Below, piece by piece: positions 15,665 to 22,455 of a DNA stretch of 30,399 nucleotides (position 1 is the first letter of the stretch; each line of letters starts with the position of its first letter). Both the position numbers and the translations under genes were made by a program. Below the pieces are notes generated by a model that saw only the letters and a program-made list of their open reading frames with translations, was not told where the DNA came from and made no database searches. Source of the DNA: CAZFNQ01 sp964520375 (GTDB lineage: Bacteria; Patescibacteriota; Saccharimonadia; Saccharimonadales; JANWIN01); NCBI GenBank assembly GCA_964520375.1, contig CAZFNQ010000007.1, positions 1 to 30,399 of the forward strand. The letters run 5' to 3'.

Positions 15665-16087
15665 ATGGATAACAATTCTGAACAACTCAGGGGTGAGGAA
15701 AGACTGCTGAGGGCCAAAGAGATTATGGCCCAAGCTTCGCTTGATGCCCTAGCCAATCGCATTGTTAGTAACGAAGAGCGCTTTAGTGTATTTGGTAACT
15801 ACTTAATTTGTTGCGCCTATACAAGTCCTGACCTGGGAATGACTGCCATTAGGCAGACTTTTATAGACGGACTGCTTGATGCTGGTGCTGAGCGAACCAC
15901 AGCCTATCAGGCAGCTGCCTTTTATACGACTTCCAAGAAAAGATTCGAAACTGCACTACTTAGGCACATTCAAGAAGATAAGCAGGTGCCGGGTGTAACC
16001 CTGTCTACCAGCGGCCTTAGGGGCATGCTTAGAGATTTTGACAGGGTTGAATTTATTGATGGAATTTTAGAGACAGACTCTAACTAG
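15665..16087 (+). CDS. Hypothetical protein, 140 aa
   Basis: I do not recognise the family. It is a soluble, Ala-rich helical protein with no signal peptide or membrane segment. The N-terminal half reads as long helices (ERLLRAKEIMAQASLDALAN). The start is supported by a perfect extended -10 element 8 nt upstream. It begins 9 nt after uvrA, but having its own promoter means it need not function in repair. A toxin-antitoxin pair lies convergently downstream. Confidence 0.7.
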   Translation: MDNNSEQLRGEERLLRAKEIMAQASLDALANRIVSNEERFSVFGNYLICCAYTSPDLGMTAIRQTFIDGLLDAGAERTTAYQAAAFYTTSKKRFETALLRHIQEDKQVPGVTLSTSGLRGMLRDFDRVEFIDGILETDSN

Positions 16088-16124
16088 CCAGACTTATTAG
16101 AAGCGAGAGTATTAGAAAAAGTAT

Positions 16125-16373
16125 CTATAAATCCTTATAAGTTTTTTCGTTTCTTCGGTCTATGGTTAATATATCGGCTTTCTTACTTCGGTTTATGCTA
16201 AAAATTATTCTATAATTCCCAACTCTTACTCTATAAACCCCAGTTTGCCCCCTCAAAGCCTTGATATCTAAACCTTCAAGCTGCAACTTAGCAATCTGTT
16301 GGACTGTTTTACTAATGCGTTTGAGATCCTTTGGCGATAACTTAGCCAGTAGCTTTGTTACTTTATCCGTCAT
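16125..16373 (-). CDS. RelE/ParE-family toxin
   Basis: An 82-residue toxin of the RelE/ParE superfamily. The diagnostic end is VYRVRVGNYRIIFSINRSKK, followed by DILTIDRRNEKTY. The N-terminus is a pair of helices (LLAKLSPKDLKRISKTVQQI). RelE members cut mRNA at the ribosome and ParE members poison gyrase; the sequence here looks nearer RelE, but that is an inference. It is encoded 6 nt downstream of a ribbon-helix-helix antitoxin gene, the usual gene order. It is unrelated at sequence level to the toxin at 1750-2016, so the two systems should be independent. Confidence 0.85.
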   Translation of the reverse strand: MTDKVTKLLAKLSPKDLKRISKTVQQIAKLQLEGLDIKALRGQTGVYRVRVGNYRIIFSINRSKKADILTIDRRNEKTYKDL

Positions 16374-16379
16374 TAGAGA

Positions 16380-16631
16380 CTATTTTACTAGTTGTTTTAT
16401 GGCTTTTAGGACTTCATCAGCGGGTACGCCACTGGAGCCTATCTCTCGGAAATTAACAACTGTTTCCCAAATGCCTTCATCACCCCAATCGTCGATTATT
16501 CTCTGATTTCTTAGTCTTTTTACCAAAGTGTCTCGAATAAAGTCGCTGCGGCTGGCATATTCTGCCTTGGCTTCGGCGTCTATTTTCTTCAGAAGTTCTT
16601 CTGGCAGGGATATATTGATAGTTTTACTCAT
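16380..16631 (-). CDS. CopG/ParD-type ribbon-helix-helix antitoxin
   Basis: An 83-residue antitoxin. The beta strand KTINISLPEELLKKI followed by helices with YASRSDFIRDTLVKRL is the ribbon-helix-helix DNA-binding fold; the C-terminal part should bind the toxin. I chose the ATG at 16631 (MSKTINISLP): this fits the fold, and a TATGCT hexamer ends 6 nt upstream. A longer reading to 16646 would start within the promoter. A 7-bp inverted repeat between -35 and -10 is the likely operator for autorepression. Confidence 0.85.
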   Translation of the reverse strand: MSKTINISLPEELLKKIDAEAKAEYASRSDFIRDTLVKRLRNQRIIDDWGDEGIWETVVNFREIGSSGVPADEVLKAIKQLVK

Positions 16632-16637
16632 ACATAA

Positions 16638-16667
16638 AGCATACAATACTTGTATGAATCAAATCAA
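16638..16667 (-). promoter_or_regulatory. Promoter of the second toxin-antitoxin pair
   Basis: On the minus strand, TTGATT (16667-16662), an 18-nt spacer and TATGCT (16643-16638), then 6 nt to the ATG at 16631. A leaderless transcript is predicted. Confidence 0.5.
16640..16656. promoter_or_regulatory. Operator of the second toxin-antitoxin pair
   Basis: Perfect inverted repeat CATACAA-tac-TTGTATG, with 7-bp arms and a 3-nt centre. It overlaps the -10 hexamer and fills part of the spacer. Suits binding by the ribbon-helix-helix antitoxin. Confidence 0.65.
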
Positions 16668-16694
16668 TGGGAAATCGAAAATTTAACTGTCAAA

Positions 16695-17327
16695 TTATGT
16701 CTTAACTGACCTGCCTCTAATTTTTGCTAATAATTTGGCACGGATCTTTTTGTCCGTAAGCAAATGGATAAGCGTCGGGCCAAAAGTGAGCAGTGTGGCC
16801 ACACCAATGACTGGCAATAGGTATTTATCTATATTTGGTATCCGTCTGCCCAACCAATGACCAAGTAATATGATGCTGGTTGTCCAGATAACCGCGCCGG
16901 CGGTATTAAAGGCAGTGAAGCGGGGTTTGGGCATATTGCCAATGCCGGCCACAATCGGCGCAAAAGTTCGTACCACCGGCACAAAACGAGATAACATGAC
17001 CGTCTTACCACCGTGTTTTTTATAAAACTCCTCGGAGCGTTTAAGATATTCCTGCCGGAAAATAAGACCTTCTTTTTTAGTGAATAAACGTCTGCCAAAT
17101 CGGCCGCCAATCCGGTAGCCCATTTCATAACCAGCAATTGCAGCCACAACTACCAGTAGCATTAACCAACCAAGCGGCAGCTTACCCTGGGCGGCAAAAA
17201 ACCCGGCCGTAAATAAAAGAGTATCACCTGGTAAAAAAAAGCCAGCCAAAAGACCAGATTCGGCAAAAATAATGCCGGCAATCAGCAATAAACCGCCGCT
17301 TTCAATAATATGTGTGACATCAAACAT
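16695..17327 (-). CDS. DedA-family (SNARE-associated/VTT) membrane protein
   Basis: A 210-residue polytopic membrane protein. The family marks are FAESGLLAGFFLPGDTLLF near the N-terminus and SRFVPVVRTFAPIVAGIGNM in the middle, with the conserved Arg residues, then further membrane helices. DedA proteins move lipid carriers such as undecaprenyl phosphate or phospholipids across the membrane, which would serve cell-wall synthesis here. I chose the ATG at 17327 (MFDVTHIIESG), because an extended -10 (TGG-TATGCT) ends 7 nt before it and covers the next upstream ATG (17339). A still longer frame to 17447 would run through the divergent rplY promoter. Confidence 0.88.
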   Translation of the reverse strand: MFDVTHIIESGGLLLIAGIIFAESGLLAGFFLPGDTLLFTAGFFAAQGKLPLGWLMLLVVVAAIAGYEMGYRIGGRFGRRLFTKKEGLIFRQEYLKRSEEFYKKHGGKTVMLSRFVPVVRTFAPIVAGIGNMPKPRFTAFNTAGAVIWTTSIILLGHWLGRRIPNIDKYLLPVIGVATLLTFGPTLIHLLTDKKIRAKLLAKIRGRSVKT

Positions 17328-17334
17328 ATTAATG

Positions 17335-17343
17335 AGCATACCA
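17335..17343 (-). promoter_or_regulatory. Extended -10 promoter of dedA
   Basis: On the minus strand, TGG-TATGCT ends 7 nt before the ATG at 17327. It overlaps the alternative ATG at 17339 and so argues against that start. Confidence 0.5.
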
Positions 17344-17363
17344 TACCCAACAGAGAATAAATT

Positions 17364-17372
17364 TGATATAAT
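17364..17372 (+). promoter_or_regulatory. Extended -10 promoter of rplY
   Basis: A perfect TGA-TATAAT. It ends 22 nt before the ATG at 17395, giving a leader of about 16 nt with GGGAGAG (17386-17392) as Shine-Dalgarno. This ribosomal gene thus departs from the leaderless pattern. Confidence 0.7.
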
Positions 17373-17394
17373 AGGCAAATAATTCGGGAGAGAT

Positions 17395-18087
17395 ATGAGC
17401 AACGAAGAAATTGCGCTAATGCTAAAAGAGCGCCAAGTTCTAGGCAAGCAAGTCAGACGTCTTAGACGGGAAGGCCAAATTCCAGCCGTCGTTCATGACC
17501 ACGGTCAGGCATCCAAGATTGTCGAGGTGCCATATATTGAGCTTATGAAGGTTTATCAGGCCGCCGGCAAACACCACCCGCTCATGCTAACTCTTGGCAA
17601 ACAAACTTACATGGCACTTATTAAAGATGTCGATTTTGACCCTAAAAAACATCAAATGCGCCACGTGGTTTTTAACGCCATTAAACAAGATGAAAAAGTC
17701 CAAACTGAAGTACCGGTCCACCTTTTGGGTGATGCCCCAGCCGAAAAAGCCGGACTTATGGTCATATCTAACCTAGACAGTGTAGAAATTGAAGCTTACC
17801 CCAAAGATTTGGTAGATGAACTAACTGTTGACGCGACTGGCCTGGCCGAAATAGGCGATAAAATTACCGTGGCCGACATCGTCGTGCCAGCTGGTGTTGA
17901 GATTCTGACAGAAATTGAACACCCGATTGCCACCGTCGAGGAAACCAAGGCCCAAATATCTGAGGAAGAAGAAGCAGCTGAAGGTGAGGAAGCGGCTGAG
18001 GGTGAAGAAGCAGAAGGCACCGAAGGTGAGACTACTGAAGGTGAAGCCAAACCATCTGGCGAAAAAACAACTGACGAAGAAAAATAA
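17395..18087 (+). CDS. rplY: Ribosomal protein bL25, CTC form with acidic tail
   Basis: A 230-residue member of the bL25/TL5/CTC family, which binds 5S rRNA in the 50S subunit. Residues 1-90 are the L25 domain (LKERQVLGKQVRRLRREGQI, VVFNAI at its end) and about 95-185 the CTC C-terminal beta domain (VPVHLLGDAPAEKAGL). The last 45 residues are an acidic low-complexity tail made of EGEE/AEGE repeats, encoded by an A/G-rich stretch near 17960-18060. Such tails vary between species. A clear Shine-Dalgarno and an extended -10 support the start. It is divergent from dedA. Confidence 0.93.
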   Translation: MSNEEIALMLKERQVLGKQVRRLRREGQIPAVVHDHGQASKIVEVPYIELMKVYQAAGKHHPLMLTLGKQTYMALIKDVDFDPKKHQMRHVVFNAIKQDEKVQTEVPVHLLGDAPAEKAGLMVISNLDSVEIEAYPKDLVDELTVDATGLAEIGDKITVADIVVPAGVEILTEIEHPIATVEETKAQISEEEEAAEGEEAAEGEEAEGTEGETTEGEAKPSGEKTTDEEK

Positions 18088-18111
18088 AAAACCGGCATTA
18101 AATATGTCGAG

Positions 18112-18135
18112 TTATATGAGAGAGAGCTCATATAA
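18112..18135. promoter_or_regulatory. 9-bp inverted repeat overlapping the uvrC promoter
   Basis: TTATATGAG (18112-18120), loop AGAGAG, CTCATATAA (18127-18135), a perfect match. The right arm contains most of the TATAAT of uvrC. It could be an operator for a repressor, or a terminator hairpin for rplY; there is no T-run after it, which favours an operator. Confidence 0.5.
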
Positions 18136-18136
18136 T
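18131..18136 (+). promoter_or_regulatory. -10 element of uvrC
   Basis: A perfect TATAAT ends 7 nt before the ATG at 18144, predicting transcription from the start codon itself or 1 nt upstream. Confidence 0.65.
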
Positions 18137-18143
18137 AATTACT

Positions 18144-19652
18144 ATGGCCAATAAAATTAAGCAAAAACTGGCTGAATTGCCAACCAAGCCCGGTGTTTAT
18201 TTCCACAAAGATGCCAGCGGTGAGATTATCTATATTGGCAAAGCTGCCAATTTACGCAGCCGTGTCAGACAATATTTCCAAGTCAGCCGAGCCCGCGATC
18301 CCAAAACCGACTTACTTGTCAGTGAAATTACCGACATAGATTGGCAAACGGTCGACAGTGAAATTGATGCCTTGTTTTTAGAAGCTGAGCTTGTCCGCCG
18401 CTACATGCCGCGTTATAACATTCTGCTGCGAGATGACAAATCCATGGTTTATGTGCGCATAGACTATGACAGTGATTACCCGACCGTGACAACCACCCGC
18501 CGGCCGCTGGATGATGGCGCTCGCTACTTCGGACCGTACTTAAGCGCTCTGAGCGTTCGCCAAGCACTAAAGCTGCTAAGGCGAATTTTCCCTTATGCTA
18601 CTCGCAAATTAGTCGGCCAAAAACGCGCCAGCCTGCATTACCACCTGGGGCTTGATCCTGGGCTGGAAGAGGGCAAAACCAGTCTAGGGGAATACCGGGC
18701 TAATCTGCGCCGACTAATGGCCGTACTCCTGGGCAAGAGAAAGACAATTGAGGCCGAACTAAAAAAAGACATGACTAAGTATTCTAAAGCTCAAAACTTC
18801 GAGGCGGCCACTAAAATCCGTAACCAACTTTTTGCTCTGCAGAACCTAGGTAAACACGTTATTTTTAGTGACAAAGAGTTCCTAGATATAAGTAAAGACC
18901 ACGCCTTAAACGAACTGGTTGATCTGTTAACGCTTAAGAAATTTCCGGTCCGAACCGAAGGCTACGACATTAGTCACATGAGCGGTGCCAACGTCGTGGC
19001 TAGCATGGTGGTTTTTACTAACGGCGTAAGCAATAAACGTGAATACCGCAAATTCAAAACCTACCGCAACCGCAACGATGACTTTGCCAATATGAGTGAA
19101 ACTATCATGCGCCGCTTCTCTCAGCGTAACACAAAAAAGTGGGGGCTAACCGACCTGGTTTTAATAGACGGCGGCAAAGGCCAACTGGAGGCCGCCATAA
19201 AAGCTCGTGACGAAGCCGGCCAGACAAATATTCCATTCATTGGACTGGCCAAGCGAGAAGAACAAATAGTTATTCGCAAAGCCGATACCTCCAGTCCAGG
19301 CAGCGGCGTAGAATTGAACCTTAGCGTTTTGCATAAGCTAGGCGGTTTCGCTAAAGAAACCGGCGATTTTATTCTCGTAAACCTGCCTCACAGCACAAAC
19401 CTGGTTAAACTCTTGCAGCGAATCCGAGACGAGTCGCACCGCTTTGCCGTTAGTTATCACAGCACGCTTAAAATTAAACAACAAACAGCCAGCTTACTGG
19501 ATGAAATTCCCGGTATAGGCCCAGTTACCAGAAAAAAACTAATTAAAGCCTTTGGCTCGACGCGGGCTGTCAGCCAAACCCCGCAACCGGAGCTAGCCCG
19601 GGTGGTAGGCAGTAAGACGGCCGGTATAATAAGCAGCTACTTAGCAAAGTAA
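18144..19652 (+). CDS. uvrC: Excinuclease ABC subunit C, short form
   Basis: A 502-residue dual-incision nuclease of nucleotide excision repair. The N-terminal GIY-YIG domain starts with GVYFHKDASGEIIYIGKA (17-34) and makes the 3' cut. The UVR motif that contacts UvrB is at about 205-235 (YSKAQNFEAATKIRNQLFAL). The RNase H-like domain for the 5' cut has EGYDISHMSG and LVLIDGGKGQLEAA. The helix-hairpin-helix pair is at the end (LLDEIPGIGPVTRKKLIKAF). Typical UvrC is about 600 residues; here the Cys-rich linker region is reduced. All catalytic parts seem present. Its partner uvrA is upstream. Confidence 0.96.
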   Translation: MANKIKQKLAELPTKPGVYFHKDASGEIIYIGKAANLRSRVRQYFQVSRARDPKTDLLVSEITDIDWQTVDSEIDALFLEAELVRRYMPRYNILLRDDKSMVYVRIDYDSDYPTVTTTRRPLDDGARYFGPYLSALSVRQALKLLRRIFPYATRKLVGQKRASLHYHLGLDPGLEEGKTSLGEYRANLRRLMAVLLGKRKTIEAELKKDMTKYSKAQNFEAATKIRNQLFALQNLGKHVIFSDKEFLDISKDHALNELVDLLTLKKFPVRTEGYDISHMSGANVVASMVVFTNGVSNKREYRKFKTYRNRNDDFANMSETIMRRFSQRNTKKWGLTDLVLIDGGKGQLEAAIKARDEAGQTNIPFIGLAKREEQIVIRKADTSSPGSGVELNLSVLHKLGGFAKETGDFILVNLPHSTNLVKLLQRIRDESHRFAVSYHSTLKIKQQTASLLDEIPGIGPVTRKKLIKAFGSTRAVSQTPQPELARVVGSKTAGIISSYLAK

Positions 19653-19665
19653 ACAGCCAATTTAA

Positions 19666-19694
19666 TTGACGCTTTAGATAGGCAGGCATATATT
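19666..19694 (+). promoter_or_regulatory. Promoter of the femAB-like gene
   Basis: TTGACG (19666-19671), a 17-nt spacer and TATATT (19689-19694), ending 10 nt before the ATG at 19705. Leader of about 4 nt. One of the best two-part promoters in the window. Confidence 0.65.
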
Positions 19695-19704
19695 CTAGTC
19701 AGAC

Positions 19705-20787
19705 ATGGCAATTAACAAAAAAACAGCTAAATCATTCCCGCATAAGCGCCAAAATATTACGGCCAATAAATATATTGAGGAAGAACGGGCTTGGGACAAG
19801 TTAGTATTGAGAAGTAGCCAAGAACCCAACTATATTCAATCAAGCGCCTGGGCTCAGACCAAAGCCGACAGTCCTTGGCAGACTTCAAGACTGGTAATCG
19901 ACATTTCGGGGCATTCTGCTCTACCGATGCAGGTATTCTCAAGATCAGTGCCGGCTCTGGGCAAAATGCACTATGCCCCTCAAGTTACCGGTCTGACAAG
20001 TACGGTCGTTCCGACGATTACAGATGCTATACGGAGAGACTATAGCGACGGAATGGTTTTTAAACTGGAGCTCTACCAGCCTTACAGCAAAGATTTAATC
20101 CAAGACTTTAAAAACAATGGTTGGAAACAAGGCAATAGCGTCCAGTACCGCGATAGCGTAATCGTTGATCTGAGTGGCAGCCAAGAGGAACTGTTTGCCA
20201 GACTAAAAAAGCGGGCCCGCTGGGAAGTGCGAGTAGCTGAGCGTGGCGGCGTCAATGTAGAAAAGACAAACGTCAGCCCAGACCAACGCAACCTTCTGGC
20301 CGGACTTATTAACGATACCGGTAAACGCACCGGCGCTTTTTTTAGAAGCCGGGACTACCTTAATAATTACTGGCAACTATTTCATAAAACCGGTATGGGA
20401 GATTTATATCTGGCTTGGCACGGCAAAGATTTATTAGCTGGCGCCTACGTTATAAAATACGGCCAACGGGCCTGGTATAAAGACGCCGGATCAGTCGGAC
20501 ACGAATCCAAACTCATGGCTTCGCGCTATTTGCAGTGGCAAATCATGAAAGACCTGCAGACCCAAGGCATTAAACATTACGATTTATCGGGCATTCCGTC
20601 TAGTGAAGAGCTGGCTACCAGCCATATGAAGGGCCTTTACACTTTTAAAACCGGCTTTTCCGACAACATAGTAAAATACATGCCGGCCATGGAATTGCCG
20701 CTTAACAATCGTTATAAATTGTGGCCCAGGAGCGAAACGCATTTTCTAAGGCTTTACTCGGGTCTGAAAAAAGACTTTTGGTATTAG
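19705..20787 (+). CDS. FemA/FemB/FemX-type aminoacyltransferase
   Basis: A 360-residue cytoplasmic enzyme of the FemXAB family, which transfers amino acids from tRNA to the lipid-linked peptidoglycan precursor to build the interpeptide bridge. It has the double GNAT-like fold: an N-terminal half around IQSSAWAQTKADSPWQT and a C-terminal half with YLAWHGKDLLAGAYVIKYG and YDLSGIPSS, ending with KGLYTFKTGFSDNIVKYMP. The RARWEVRVAERGGV stretch matches the family. No signal peptide. The added amino acid cannot be read from sequence. Two secreted-protein genes follow, each with its own promoter. Confidence 0.88.
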   Translation: MAINKKTAKSFPHKRQNITANKYIEEERAWDKLVLRSSQEPNYIQSSAWAQTKADSPWQTSRLVIDISGHSALPMQVFSRSVPALGKMHYAPQVTGLTSTVVPTITDAIRRDYSDGMVFKLELYQPYSKDLIQDFKNNGWKQGNSVQYRDSVIVDLSGSQEELFARLKKRARWEVRVAERGGVNVEKTNVSPDQRNLLAGLINDTGKRTGAFFRSRDYLNNYWQLFHKTGMGDLYLAWHGKDLLAGAYVIKYGQRAWYKDAGSVGHESKLMASRYLQWQIMKDLQTQGIKHYDLSGIPSSEELATSHMKGLYTFKTGFSDNIVKYMPAMELPLNNRYKLWPRSETHFLRLYSGLKKDFWY

Positions 20788-20810
20788 CCGATTTTCTAGA
20801 GATAATATCT

Positions 20811-20819
20811 TGATATTAT
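20811..20819 (+). promoter_or_regulatory. Extended -10 promoter of the beta-helix gene
   Basis: TGA-TATTAT ends 6 nt before the ATG at 20826, so transcription should start at the start codon. Confidence 0.55.
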
Positions 20820-20825
20820 AGCCTA

Positions 20826-22427
20826 ATGGGGTTATGGTTAAAAAAGTTGTCAAGTAGCACAAAACACACCCGTCGGGAGATTAATAAATTGTTAAAGCCA
20901 AGATCTCCAGGTTACAAGATAGCTTTTATAGCTATATTTGCTGTTTTATTTGCCAGTATTGGTTATCTCACTCTTCATAAGTCTCAGGCAGCCAACGCTG
21001 ATATTAACGGTGATGGTAAAGTTGATGCAATTGATCTGTCTATTCTAGCTGCCCACTACAACATTAAATCAGGCCAGACATTTGCAACCGGCGATCTTAA
21101 CGCTGACGGCGCTGTCGACATCGTGGATCTATCCATCCTAGCGTCGGCTTGGAACAATGCAACTGTCTCCAATTGTCCAAGCAGCTCGCCAGTACCAATA
21201 CAAGTGGCAGATAATGCTCAAAATATTGTCAATGCCCATACCGCCGGCACAACCTACATGATAAAAACCGGGCTGCACAGCGGCTTCACTGTCAAGCCGA
21301 AGAACGGAGATACCTACTGCGCCGAATCCGGTGCCATATTAGACGGTAATAATACCGTTCAATACGCCTTTTTTGGAAATAGTAGTGTTAATAATGTCTC
21401 CATTCTGGGTAAGGCCGGCTCAGCCCTGCTGGAAATTCGCAATTACGATCCCGGTGGCACCGATCCGACAAACTTCAAAGGCGCTATCGAAAATGACAGC
21501 AATAAAAACCAGAATTGGCTGATTCGATATACCAACATCCATCATAACTTCCCGGTCGGTCTAACCGTTGGCGACGGCACTCAAGTAAAGGACAATAAAC
21601 TGCACGACAACACCACTTTGGGCATCTCCAGCGGCGGTAACAGTAACATCACGATTGATCACAACGAATTTTTTAACAACAATTCCGGTCAGATTAACAG
21701 CTGCAACTTTGAAGCCGGTGGTGTCAAGATCTCAGTCGGTGATCACATCATCTATAACAACAACTACTCCCACGACAACGGTTGTGATGGCCTATGGAAT
21801 GATCTGGGCGTCCATCTGTCCAACCCCAATGCCTCATTCAACCAAATCACTAATAACATCCTAATTAATAACGGCGGCCAGAGCCATGGCTCCGGCGAAC
21901 ACTACGAGATTAGCGGTGGACCCTGCACAATATCCGGCAATTATGTCAGGGGAAATAACTATGACGGCAGCACCGATAACTTTTATGAAGGCGGTCAGAT
22001 TTTCGTGTCCAACTCGTTTGGCTGCAATGTTTTCAACAATACTGTCGTTGGTCCAAAAGGCATCGGCCTGGTTGATGATACTAGGAGTGAATGTACAACC
22101 ACCAGCAGTGATAGCGATGAACTGTGCCCCGTTTCAGGCAACAATATCCACGACAATAACTTCTACTTCAATGGCATCGGCCTAATGGTTGGCGGCGACT
22201 GCGCCGACAGCACTACCTGCGGCCATATGGTCAACGGCGTTAGCAGTTTTGGTGGCGTTAATAAATGGCAAAACAACCACTACCATATGCCTAACACCAG
22301 TGCCAGTGTCTTCTCCTGGCCCAACACGCCGATCAACAAGACACAGTGGCAAAGCTATGGTTTTGATACCACCGGTACTTTTGACACCAATACTACTCCC
22401 CCAGCTCAGCCGGCATGGTCTCTCTAA
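20826..22427 (+). CDS. Secreted protein: membrane anchor, dockerin-like module, parallel beta-helix
   Basis: A 533-residue surface protein. A basic cytoplasmic tail (1-30) precedes a membrane segment or signal (31-50). Residues 58-111 are a dockerin type I-like module with two calcium loops, DINGDGKVDAID (59-70) and DLNADGAVDIVD (90-101), each followed by a LSILA helix. From about 140 to 500 it has the short repeating Asn/Asp/Gly pattern of a right-handed parallel beta-helix (NosD/pectate-lyase-like, with HNEFFNNNSG and NNYSHDNGCDG). Beta-helices of this type often bind or cut polysaccharide, but I see no defined catalytic set. The N-terminus is paralogous to the next gene's. Several Cys residues suggest disulfides. 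Confidence 0.8.
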   Translation: MGLWLKKLSSSTKHTRREINKLLKPRSPGYKIAFIAIFAVLFASIGYLTLHKSQAANADINGDGKVDAIDLSILAAHYNIKSGQTFATGDLNADGAVDIVDLSILASAWNNATVSNCPSSSPVPIQVADNAQNIVNAHTAGTTYMIKTGLHSGFTVKPKNGDTYCAESGAILDGNNTVQYAFFGNSSVNNVSILGKAGSALLEIRNYDPGGTDPTNFKGAIENDSNKNQNWLIRYTNIHHNFPVGLTVGDGTQVKDNKLHDNTTLGISSGGNSNITIDHNEFFNNNSGQINSCNFEAGGVKISVGDHIIYNNNYSHDNGCDGLWNDLGVHLSNPNASFNQITNNILINNGGQSHGSGEHYEISGGPCTISGNYVRGNNYDGSTDNFYEGGQIFVSNSFGCNVFNNTVVGPKGIGLVDDTRSECTTTSSDSDELCPVSGNNIHDNNFYFNGIGLMVGGDCADSTTCGHMVNGVSSFGGVNKWQNNHYHMPNTSASVFSWPNTPINKTQWQSYGFDTTGTFDTNTTPPAQPAWSL

Positions 22428-22438
22428 CCAAAACCTCT

Positions 22439-22444
22439 TATAAT
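22439..22444 (+). promoter_or_regulatory. -10 element of the phosphoesterase gene
   Basis: A perfect TATAAT ends 11 nt before the ATG at 22456. It gives this gene an independent, near-leaderless transcript. Confidence 0.6.
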
Positions 22445-22455
22445 AAGCTCTAGCC

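Noticed and set aside
17328..17447. Longer dedA start
   Set aside because: The extra N-terminus would cover the divergent rplY promoter and has no family similarity; an extended -10 points to 17327.
17960..18060. Tandem repeat or CRISPR-like array in the rplY tail
   Set aside because: It is irregular codon-level repetition of Glu/Gly/Ala in an acidic protein tail, not spaced direct repeats.
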